Shown piece after piece: positions 1 through 5,032 of a stretch of 5,032 nucleotides of DNA. The DNA is from a bacterium (GTDB lineage Bacteria > Hydrothermota > UBA3072 > B12-G15): assembly GCA_003646055.1 (NCBI GenBank), contig QNDZ01000138.1, forward strand, positions 1 to 5,032. Direction: 5' to 3'. Position numbers and translations under genes: made by a program. The notes under the pieces were generated by a model. It searched no databases. It was not told the origin of the DNA and saw only the letters and a list, made by a program, of their open reading frames with translations. Numbering within the stretch: the first letter of the stretch is position 1; each line of letters opens with the position of its first letter.

Positions 1-1122
1 CTTAACCACATGATGATTTACACGGATAAAAGGCAGAGGGTTTCACCTGCTGATGTTGAAATCAGGTTTGACAGCGAGGATATAACAGACCCTGTTTATC
101 TTGCACCAATCGGTGGATATGTGAAGAGGTTTGAAGGGGTGTATGCAAGAACAGGTGTTGGAAACTTTGCCATGAGCGGAGAATACGCTGTCCAGTTCAA
201 CGATGGTGTTGCCGCTGGAAAGGCTTACCTTGTGAAGGCAAGGGTTCAAACAGACAATAACTACATATTTGCACTTTTCAGACACTATGATATTGGATAC
301 GACAACCCATATGCAAGGCCGTTCATGGAGCAGAAGCGATACGACGATACCCCATTTGAAAAACCATACAGGCTCATAGATGCTGTTTACACAGATGTTG
401 TGAACCTGCCCTCACCAAAGCCAGAGGAAGGACTTTATCTTGAGACAAGGTACAGGTTCAACAGATACTTCACCATCACAAGGGCATACATTGACATGTG
501 GAAGAACCTCTCCTTCAATCTGCCGAATAAGAGGATACAGGCGGAGATTGAATACAGACCTGTATTCCCTGTGAGGATAAGGTTAAAACACAAGTATCAG
601 GCGAAATACAGGGGAAGGGCTACAGAGCCAACCCAATCAGTCACCAATGAAACCACATTCAGGATATATGCCCTTCTCACAGATTACGACTATCTGGACT
701 TCAGATTGAGATACGGCTGGGTCAAACTTGCCTCGTCAGAGACCTACACCCAGAACATTGTGATAGATGGAGGCTATGCCTCACTCTCCTTTGAACACAG
801 GTTCTCTGACAGGTTCAGCATATACTCAGGTGCAGCCATATGGACAACCAATGGGATGAGCCAGTGGATTTTTGAAGACACGGGGATTGACTTCCTCTAT
901 GGAGATGGAAGAAAGATGTATGTATCATTCATTGATAGGGTATCAGATAACCTCTTTGTGAGGCTCAAGTTCAGGGTTAAGAAGGAGGTCTACCAGCATA
1001 CGGGACTTGACCTTTCAGGTGGTGAGTATCACTATGAGGGTGAACCAGCCAGCACAATTCCAGGGTTCAATGATGAAAAGACCAGTTATACAGGAAACCT
1101 TCAAATCGTATGGTGGTGGTGA
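1..1122 (+). CDS. Outer-membrane beta-barrel-like protein, C-terminal part (5'-truncated by window)
   Basis: The frame is open from the first base (Leu-Asn-His before the ATG at 10). No signal peptide and no visible ribosome site precede that ATG, so the gene most likely begins upstream. Residue numbers here count from that ATG. The visible 370 residues are rich in aromatic residues and alternating polar/hydrophobic stretches, as in antiparallel transmembrane strands (for example around 143-150, 176-200, 215-240, 252-278 and 302-325). The chain ends in three tryptophans (368-370) after alternating hydrophobics, compatible with the aromatic C-terminal beta-signal of outer-membrane proteins. 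From memory, several blocks resemble the barrel half of Bacteroidetes-type outer-membrane proteins with N-terminal helix-hairpin-helix domains: RHYDIGYDNPYA (91-102), EEGLYLE (139-145) and LYGDGRKMYVSF (296-307). That assignment is tentative, and the diagnostic N-terminus lies outside the window. It sits 1 nt upstream of the next barrel gene and is probably co-transcribed with it. Confidence 0.7.
   Translation, partial: LNHMMIYTDKRQRVSPADVEIRFDSEDITDPVYLAPIGGYVKRFEGVYARTGVGNFAMSGEYAVQFNDGVAAGKAYLVKARVQTDNNYIFALFRHYDIGYDNPYARPFMEQKRYDDTPFEKPYRLIDAVYTDVVNLPSPKPEEGLYLETRYRFNRYFTITRAYIDMWKNLSFNLPNKRIQAEIEYRPVFPVRIRLKHKYQAKYRGRATEPTQSVTNETTFRIYALLTDYDYLDFRLRYGWVKLASSETYTQNIVIDGGYASLSFEHRFSDRFSIYSGAAIWTTNGMSQWIFEDTGIDFLYGDGRKMYVSFIDRVSDNLFVRLKFRVKKEVYQHTGLDLSGGEYHYEGEPASTIPGFNDEKTSYTGNLQIVWWW
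550..567. repeat. Perfect inverted repeat inside the first gene
   Basis: GAATACAG and CTGTATTC are exact reverse complements separated by AC. As RNA this allows a 7-bp stem with a GACC loop. It lies inside coding sequence (encoding Glu-Tyr-Arg-Pro-Val-Phe). No T-run follows, so it is not an intrinsic terminator. A stem of this size is expected by chance about once or twice in 5 kb; I assign it no function. Confidence 0.3.
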
Positions 1123-1123
1123 T
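1115..1123 (+). promoter_or_regulatory. Ribosome binding site built from the Trp codons and stop of the upstream gene
   Basis: GGTGGTGAT matches the extended anti-Shine-Dalgarno complement GGAGGTGAT at 8 of 9 positions and ends directly at the ATG at 1124. The same bases encode the final Trp codons and TGA stop of the upstream gene. This site supports 1124, rather than the in-frame ATG at 1007, as the start of the second gene. The spacing from the GGTGG core to ATG is short (4 nt), so reinitiation by ribosomes finishing the upstream gene probably contributes. Confidence 0.6.
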
Positions 1124-2233
1124 ATGCGTAAAATAACTTTAATCGTGTTCTTTATCTTTGCTTTGTATGTTTCTGGAAGTTTTCTCTACACAAATTCAGG
1201 ATTTGGTGAGGTCTTCCCAGTTGTGGATGCTGCACTCTACTCAATGGGTGGGGTGTCTGTCTTCTCCGGGGAAAACCCATATGTATTCACAGGGACAGCC
1301 ATAACACTGAATGGTGGAATCAGCATACCTTCTGAATCAAGGAGCAAACGGGTATTTGACTCTTACGACAACACAGTGGGGAAGGTGGTTGTTGCATCGG
1401 GGACCTACTTCCTTCCAGGAAACTATGGATTAAATGCAAGGTTTGGGAATGATAAAATCCTGCTTGGCTTTGACTTCCATCCCTACATCTACTCTAATTA
1501 TAGATACTTCAACCAGATAAGGAACGAATTCTATGTGGTTACAGGTGAGGAGGAGACAAAGGCAGAGTTCAATGTTTCAGGATACAATCCATATGTGGGA
1601 TTCAGGTTTGGCTATTTTTCTGCTGGACTTGGCTTCAGGGTTCTGAACGGATACTCCTATACATATGATCGGATTGACACAACAACCACCGAAGTGTGGA
1701 AGAGATGGAAGGGCTACAACTTCAATGGTGGATTCCTCTTCACTCCATCTCCAAGATTCTCACTTGGTGTCCTCTTCAACAGCGGATTCTACCTGAATTC
1801 ATCCAGTGATACACTCTTCTATCCACCTGTTTTCTCAACAGGAATAAGGTATGCACCCCCAAATCTACTCCCATCTGTTGTGATGGCTGAGATTGGATTT
1901 ATTCCCTGGACACAGGCAACCATGAACGGAGGCTCTGCTGGTTTCAACGACCTTCTCATCTACAGGTTTGGGATTCAGCACAAACTCACATCAGGACTAT
2001 TCCTGAGGCTTGGTTTCAATTACTCGGGTTCTCCTGTGAAGGAGAGCATTGCACGGGGAACATTCACAGCAGGGCTTGGCTGGGAAAAGGGGAAGAACAA
2101 ACTTGATGTCTCATTCAACTTCTCAAACATCAACTACAAGGGTGAAGAGGTGAACCTCACAGGAGACCTGGGCACACTCTACTTCTCAGAGACAGAAACA
2201 GACATCCTTGTCCAGATAAGGAGGGAGTTATGA
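1124..2233 (+). CDS. Secreted FadL/OmpP1-like outer-membrane beta-barrel protein
   Basis: This is a 369-residue protein. The start at 1124 is chosen because it gives a proper signal peptide: basic Met-Arg-Lys, then a hydrophobic core at about 4-16 and small residues VSGS at 16-19, where cleavage is plausible. It also has a fitting ribosome site. An ATG at 1007 in the same frame would add 39 residues in front of the signal and overlap the previous gene by 116 nt. The rest is glycine- and aromatic-rich with strand-like alternation. Blocks typical of FadL/OmpP1-type or PorV-like barrels are visible: an N-terminal AALYSMGG (36-43), GFLFTPSPRFSLGVLF (203-218), LFLRLGFNYSGSPV (292-305) and TFTAGLGW (313-320). 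Such proteins are outer-membrane channels for hydrophobic molecules or barrel partners of secretion systems; the substrate here cannot be told. The C-terminus (ILVQIRREL) lacks the usual final aromatic residue. The stop overlaps the next start as ATGA, indicating translational coupling. Confidence 0.65.
   Translation: MRKITLIVFFIFALYVSGSFLYTNSGFGEVFPVVDAALYSMGGVSVFSGENPYVFTGTAITLNGGISIPSESRSKRVFDSYDNTVGKVVVASGTYFLPGNYGLNARFGNDKILLGFDFHPYIYSNYRYFNQIRNEFYVVTGEEETKAEFNVSGYNPYVGFRFGYFSAGLGFRVLNGYSYTYDRIDTTTTEVWKRWKGYNFNGGFLFTPSPRFSLGVLFNSGFYLNSSSDTLFYPPVFSTGIRYAPPNLLPSVVMAEIGFIPWTQATMNGGSAGFNDLLIYRFGIQHKLTSGLFLRLGFNYSGSPVKESIARGTFTAGLGWEKGKNKLDVSFNFSNINYKGEEVNLTGDLGTLYFSETETDILVQIRREL
2218..2224 (+). 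promoter_or_regulatory. Strong Shine-Dalgarno site for the PLD-like gene
   Basis: AAGGAGG lies 5 nt before the ATG at 2230, inside the last codons of the upstream barrel gene. It is the best ribosome site in the window. It fixes the start at 2230 even though the resulting hydrophobic N-terminus is unusually short. Confidence 0.85.
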
Positions 2234-2772
2234 TATACCTTCTCCTTCTGCTTTCGCAGTCAGATATTCAGAACATAAAATACATAGGAAACAGGGAATA
2301 CATACCAAATCTCGTGGAGACAATCAACAAGGCTCAGCATACGATATACATCGTGATGTACTCTGCAGGTTACTACCCGACCCACCCGGAGGGACCAGAC
2401 AGAAAGGTCTATGGTGCAATGTTTGATGCAGTGAAGAGGGGTGTAAAGGTAAAGGTGATACTTGATGCATCGGACTGGAATCCAAACAACACGAGGAAGA
2501 ACGAGATAACCGCAAACTATCTGAAGGAGGGTGGCGTTGAGGTTTACTGGGACCCACCAGAGATAACAACCCATTCAAAGATTGTGATTGTGGACACCCT
2601 CCTCTGCATAGTGGGTTCAACAAACTGGACATACTATGCATTTGCACACAACAATGAGAGTTCCCTCCTTATAGAATCCCGCACACTTGCAGAGAGGTTA
2701 ACCCAGTTCTTCACAGACCTTTTGAGGGTATCAACAGAGGAACTACCTATAAACCTGGGGAAGGCACAATGA
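2230..2772 (+). CDS. Single-HKD phospholipase D-family protein, Nuc-endonuclease-like, exported
   Basis: This is a 180-residue protein with one complete HKD motif, H115-x-K117-x4-D122-x6-G129-S130-x-N132, followed by E143 in NNESSLLI, as in the PLD superfamily. The fold order matches small single-motif enzymes such as plasmid Nuc: a strand YIVMYS at 40-45, a helix and VKRGVKVKVILD at 68-79, NYLKEGGVEVYWD at 96-108, then the HKD block and a helix at 151-166. Known members act as homodimers, two HKD motifs forming one site with a covalent phosphohistidine intermediate, and cleave phosphodiesters in nucleic acids or phospholipids. Length suits Nuc-type endonucleases rather than two-motif phospholipases; the substrate remains open. 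About 15 extra residues (46-60, GYYPTHPEGPDRKVY) follow the first strand. The N-terminus (MIYLLLLLSQ) is a very short hydrophobic segment without basic residues and probably serves export or anchoring. Both ends overlap the neighbours as ATGA. Confidence 0.85.
   Translation: MIYLLLLLSQSDIQNIKYIGNREYIPNLVETINKAQHTIYIVMYSAGYYPTHPEGPDRKVYGAMFDAVKRGVKVKVILDASDWNPNNTRKNEITANYLKEGGVEVYWDPPEITTHSKIVIVDTLLCIVGSTNWTYYAFAHNNESSLLIESRTLAERLTQFFTDLLRVSTEELPINLGKAQ
2757..2764 (+). promoter_or_regulatory. Ribosome binding site for the degenerate phosphoesterase gene
   Basis: GGGGAAGG lies 4 nt upstream of the ATG at 2769 within the end of the PLD-like gene. It is moderately complementary to 16S rRNA and supports 2769 as the start, in an ATGA overlap. 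Confidence 0.5.
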
Positions 2773-3635
2773 TATTCCTTATTCTACTATCAGTGGTGGA
2801 TATAGAGGTTGTTTATACAAATGATGGACTGGGATTTTTGAGCCCTTCCTATGCATACTTCATGGACGTGTCAATGCCACCACCCCTTGGGAATGCGGCA
2901 TCATTCATAAGGCTTGTTGAATGGGAGAGGCAGGATGGAAATGAGCCAGTTGTCCTGTCAGCAGGAAATATGTTTGCCTATCCATTTCCTGGAGACCAGC
3001 CATCCATTGATGAGTTTGTTGATTTTTATGCACGTGCAAGGTTTGATGCGGTTCTCATTGGAACCAATGAACTATCCTATGGTGTTGACCCACTCCTTGA
3101 ACTATTAAAGAAAACATCCACAGACTTTCTCTCAGGGAACATCATCTCAACAACCCTGAAGAAGCCCTACAAGATTATAGAGAGGAAAGGGGTTAGGATA
3201 GGGATTGGTGGTGTGACCACACTCTATGCACCGCTCTTTGTTCCATATGAACACAGGATAGAGTTTGAACTTGCCAGTGACTTTGATGCAGTGAGAGAAA
3301 TGGTGGAGGACATGAGGAACGAGGGTGCTGAAATCATCATCCTTCTCTCTGACAATGGATTCCACAGGGACAGCATCCTTGCAGAGACGGTCAGGGGGAT
3401 TGATGTTATTATTTCCGGGAGTGAAAGGGGAAGGGCTATGAGAAAACCCTTTGAAACCCCACTTAACCACACCATCATCTGCAAAGGTTACACAGGTCTC
3501 ACATCTGCCGGTATACTGCACATCTACTATGATGAAGAAAACAAACTCATAACAGGTTATGATGGGTTCCTCCAGACTCTATTCAGCGACTACTTCCCAC
3601 CCGATGAGGAATTCCTGAGCAACATTGTAAAATGA
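2769..3635 (+). CDS. UshA/5'-nucleotidase-type metallophosphoesterase homologue with eroded metal site
   Basis: This 288-residue protein follows the block order of the N-terminal metallophosphoesterase domain of UshA/5'-nucleotidases. The blocks are TNDGLGFL (17-24; family TND-x-HG-x-L), VVLSAGNMF (61-69; family LDAGD), FDAVLIGTNELSYG (92-105; family YDA-x-x-x-GNHEFDYG), NII (124-126), PY.II...GVRIGIGGVTT (133-151), EGAEIIILLSDNG (185-197; family lLsH-x-G) and GIDVIISGSER (210-220; family GIDvIi-GGHsH). Active relatives bind two metals through Asp, His and Asn in these blocks. Here only D19 remains clearly in place: the usual His is L21, the GD Asp is N67, the NHE Asn-His is T99-N100, the LSH His is D195, and the GGHSH histidines are S218 and R220. 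The reading frame is intact, so it looks like a conserved non-enzyme rather than a pseudogene. The C-terminal substrate-binding domain of full UshA (about 550 residues) is absent. The N-terminus MIFLILLSVV is a minimal hydrophobic segment suggesting export. A ligand-binding or structural role is inference. Confidence 0.65.
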   Translation: MIFLILLSVVDIEVVYTNDGLGFLSPSYAYFMDVSMPPPLGNAASFIRLVEWERQDGNEPVVLSAGNMFAYPFPGDQPSIDEFVDFYARARFDAVLIGTNELSYGVDPLLELLKKTSTDFLSGNIISTTLKKPYKIIERKGVRIGIGGVTTLYAPLFVPYEHRIEFELASDFDAVREMVEDMRNEGAEIIILLSDNGFHRDSILAETVRGIDVIISGSERGRAMRKPFETPLNHTIICKGYTGLTSAGILHIYYDEENKLITGYDGFLQTLFSDYFPPDEEFLSNIVK

Positions 3636-4573
3636 GGGAGAAGGTTTTAAAGCCGTATGTAGGTGTTTTACTCCTTGTCCCTGCCATAGTTATTCTTCTC
3701 ATCTTCAGGTTTTATCCACTCCTCTATGTTTTGAGGGTGAGTTTTTACAAGTGGGGAATGGGTGGGCCTGAAAGGGTTGTATGGTTCAAGAACTACCTCA
3801 CCATATTCAGGGACAACTTCTTCTATCAGGCACTTGGTAACACACTCTGGTATGCTGTGCTCGTTGTTCCGCTTTCCCTTTTCATATCCATGTTCCTTGC
3901 CATTCTGTTGAACAACAAACTCAGGGCAATAGGGTTCTTCAGGACAACATACTTTTTACCTGTTGTTACATCTATTGTTGCCATATCAATCGTGTGGAAG
4001 TGGATATACCATCCTGAACTGGGACTTGCCAACTATCTGCTCCGACTCCTCCATATCCCACCCCAGAACTGGCTTGCTGAATGGAGGGGAATCTTTGAGA
4101 TAATTGCAGGTAGAAAACTACCTGTTGGATTGAAAGGGCCAAGCCTTGCCCTGTTCTCACTTGTTATAATGAGTGTATGGAAGGGGCTTGGATACAACAT
4201 CATCATCTACCTTGCAGGTCTCCAGAACATACCACGCTCATACTATGAGGCCGCTCTCATTGACGGTGCATCCTCACCCACCATGTTTGCAAGGATTACC
4301 TGGCCCATGCTCACACCCACAACATTCTATGTTCTCATAATGACCACAATCACATCCTTCCAGGTCTTTGCACCTGTCTGGCTCATGACAGGGCCACCAC
4401 CTGGAGGACCACTGGGAACAACCAATGTCCTTGTCTACTCCATATTTGACAATGCCTTCAACTTCTCAAGGTACGGTTATGCAAGTGCTCTGAGTATGAT
4501 TCTGTTCCTATTTATACTCACGCTCACAGTGATACAGAAAAAGGTGATTGAACCAAGGGTGCACTATGAGTAG
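3632..4573 (+). CDS. ABC transporter permease, MalF/UgpA type (carbohydrate uptake CUT1-like)
   Basis: This complete 313-residue inner-membrane permease has about six transmembrane segments, near residues 8-35, 69-95, 105-123, 170-198, 226-250 and 283-303. Its cytoplasmic EAA loop, which docks on the ATPase, is well preserved: YYEAALIDGAS at 204-214, continuing to I222 and P225. The N-terminus (KPYVGVLLLVPAIV, then RFYPL at 26-30) and SVWKGLGYN..IYLAGLQNIP (181-201) are characteristic of MalF/UgpA-like subunits of sugar, oligosaccharide or glycerol-phosphate importers. The substrate cannot be read from the permease. Between NWL (146-148) and SLAL (171-174) there is an insertion of roughly 20 residues, where relatives usually have a short loop. 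The start overlaps the previous stop as ATGA. No clear Shine-Dalgarno precedes it, so translation is probably coupled to the gene upstream. It pairs with the MalG-like gene that follows. Confidence 0.93.
   Translation: MREKVLKPYVGVLLLVPAIVILLIFRFYPLLYVLRVSFYKWGMGGPERVVWFKNYLTIFRDNFFYQALGNTLWYAVLVVPLSLFISMFLAILLNNKLRAIGFFRTTYFLPVVTSIVAISIVWKWIYHPELGLANYLLRLLHIPPQNWLAEWRGIFEIIAGRKLPVGLKGPSLALFSLVIMSVWKGLGYNIIIYLAGLQNIPRSYYEAALIDGASSPTMFARITWPMLTPTTFYVLIMTTITSFQVFAPVWLMTGPPPGGPLGTTNVLVYSIFDNAFNFSRYGYASALSMILFLFILTLTVIQKKVIEPRVHYE
4107..4124. repeat. Perfect 7-bp hairpin with AAAA loop inside the permease gene
   Basis: CAGGTAG-AAAA-CTACCTG is an exact inverted repeat. It falls within the inserted loop of the MalF-like gene (residues about 159-165). 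No T-tract follows, so it is not a terminator. It may simply be chance, as one or two such stems are expected in 5 kb. Confidence 0.35.
4555..4561 (+). promoter_or_regulatory. Shine-Dalgarno site for the MalG-like permease
   Basis: AAGGGTG lies 4 nt before the ATG at 4566, within the last codons of the MalF-like gene. It supports this start, which gives an 8-nt overlap between the two permease genes. Confidence 0.6.
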
Positions 4574-5032
4574 GAGAAGGGCTCTTCTGGTTTACATACT
4601 GCTTGGTATAGGGATGATTATCTCAATCCTCCCATTCTACTGGATGATAACCACTGCCCTGAAAACACCCCAGGAGGCAGTACAATTTCCACCAACATGG
4701 ATTCCACACCACTTCCAGTGGTCAAACTTTGCAGAGGCAATGAGGGTTGCACCCTTTGGAAGATACTTCCTCAACACAATTATCATTGCGGTCTTCTCAC
4801 TTATAGGTGTCCTTATAACGGGCATACTTGCTGGATTCTCATTTGCATTCTATGAATTCAAGGGGAGGGAAATCCTCTTCCTCTCCTTCCTTGCAGTGAT
4901 GATGGTTCCCATGCCTGTTTACATCGTTCCTGGATACCTGATACTTGCAAGTTTTGGATGGCTTGATACATACCTTGCATTGATTATACCATGGACAGTG
5001 AATGTATTCTCCATCTTTTTATTGAGACAGCA
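4566..5032 (+). CDS. ABC transporter permease, MalG/UgpE type (3'-truncated by window)
   Basis: The frame runs from the ATG at 4566 to the window end without a stop and gives 155 residues; the family is usually about 270-280, so a little over half is visible. The N-terminus has basic MSRRR, then a first membrane segment (about 7-28) ending in ILPFYWMITTALKTPQEA (21-38), which is typical of MalG/UgpE subunits. Also typical are PPTWIPHHFQWSNFAEA (42-58), with the family pattern of a W-x-P turn and a W-x-N-F/Y motif, and FGRYFLNTIIIA (64-75), with the conserved F-x-N-T/S before the second segment. Further membrane segments lie near 70-97, 103-128 and 133-153. MVPMPVYIVPGYLIL (113-127) matches the conserved region after the third segment. 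The EAA loop lies beyond the window. It should form a heterodimer with the MalF-like protein encoded just upstream, with which it overlaps by 8 nt. Confidence 0.92.
   Translation, partial: MSRRRALLVYILLGIGMIISILPFYWMITTALKTPQEAVQFPPTWIPHHFQWSNFAEAMRVAPFGRYFLNTIIIAVFSLIGVLITGILAGFSFAFYEFKGREILFLSFLAVMMVPMPVYIVPGYLILASFGWLDTYLALIIPWTVNVFSIFLLRQ

Noticed and set aside
43..285. 80-codon minus-strand open frame
   Set aside because: It lies antisense to the first barrel gene, is cysteine-rich without domain logic, and has no supporting signals.
1007..1123. Longer in-frame start for the second barrel gene at ATG 1007
   Set aside because: It would add 39 residues before an evident signal peptide and overlap the previous gene by 116 nt; the start at 1124 has a matching ribosome site.
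2260..2647. Two overlapping minus-strand open frames opposite the PLD-like gene
   Set aside because: The + strand frame carries a full HKD motif; the opposite frames are low in structure (Cys/Val- or Ser/Leu/Pro-rich) and look like codon-bias shadows.
3462..3470. CTTAACCAC repeats the first nine bases of the window
   Set aside because: A 9-base match is expected many times in 5 kb; the flanks differ and the protein contexts are unrelated.
3147..3521. Minus-strand open frames opposite the nucleotidase-like gene
   Set aside because: The + strand frame aligns to a known family block by block; the antisense products have no recognisable motif.
2769..3635. Active UshA-type 5'-nucleotidase annotation
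   Set aside because: Nearly all metal-binding residues are substituted, so an enzymatic label and the symbol ushA would mislead.
4107..4124. Intrinsic terminator within the permease gene
   Set aside because: The stem is short and followed by TTGGATTG rather than a T-run, and the coding frame continues with conserved sequence.
4637..4825. Minus-strand 62-codon open frame
   Set aside because: It lies inside the clear MalG-like permease frame, which is open to the window end.

Overview
The window is one dense, uninterrupted run of six genes, all on the + strand. It reads as a slice of a single operon cut at both ends, with no intergenic gap longer than 1 nt. Four of the five junctions are overlaps (three ATGA stop/start overlaps and one of 8 nt), and the fifth is a 1-nt gap. 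I see no RNA gene, mobile element, CRISPR array, promoter or terminator.

Organism: two beta-rich, outer-membrane-like proteins point to a bacterium with two membranes. Arginine is encoded almost entirely by AGG/AGA (13 of 14 Arg codons in the 2769-3635 gene), isoleucine often by ATA, and CG dinucleotides are scarce. Together with the overlapping genes this suggests a thermophilic, deep-branching lineage such as candidate phylum WOR-3 (Stahlbacteria/Hydrothermae-like). That placement is inference; no marker gene is present.

Layout: (1) 1-1122, the C-terminal part of an outer-membrane beta-barrel-like protein, possibly the barrel portion of a family whose N-terminus carries helix-hairpin-helix domains. 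(2) 1124-2233, a secreted FadL/OmpP1-like beta-barrel candidate. (3) 2230-2772, a small secreted or membrane-anchored phospholipase D-fold protein with one complete HKD motif, closest in plan to Nuc-type endonucleases. (4) 2769-3635, a protein with the fold pattern of the UshA/5'-nucleotidase metallophosphoesterase domain in which almost every metal ligand has been replaced. (5) 3632-4573, a complete MalF/UgpA-type ABC permease. (6) 4566-5032, a MalG/UgpE-type ABC permease cut by the window end.

How they may work together: the order (outer-membrane proteins, exported hydrolase, degenerate phosphoesterase, inner-membrane importer) fits a trans-envelope scavenging route in which a polymer or lipid is bound or admitted at the outer membrane, cut in the periplasm, and a small product is imported. 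Nucleic acid or phospholipid/glycerophosphodiester are candidate substrates, but the sequence does not decide this. The solute-binding protein and ATPase expected for the ABC transporter are not in the window. The most unusual element is the apparent pseudoenzyme at 2769-3635, which may have become a binding protein.
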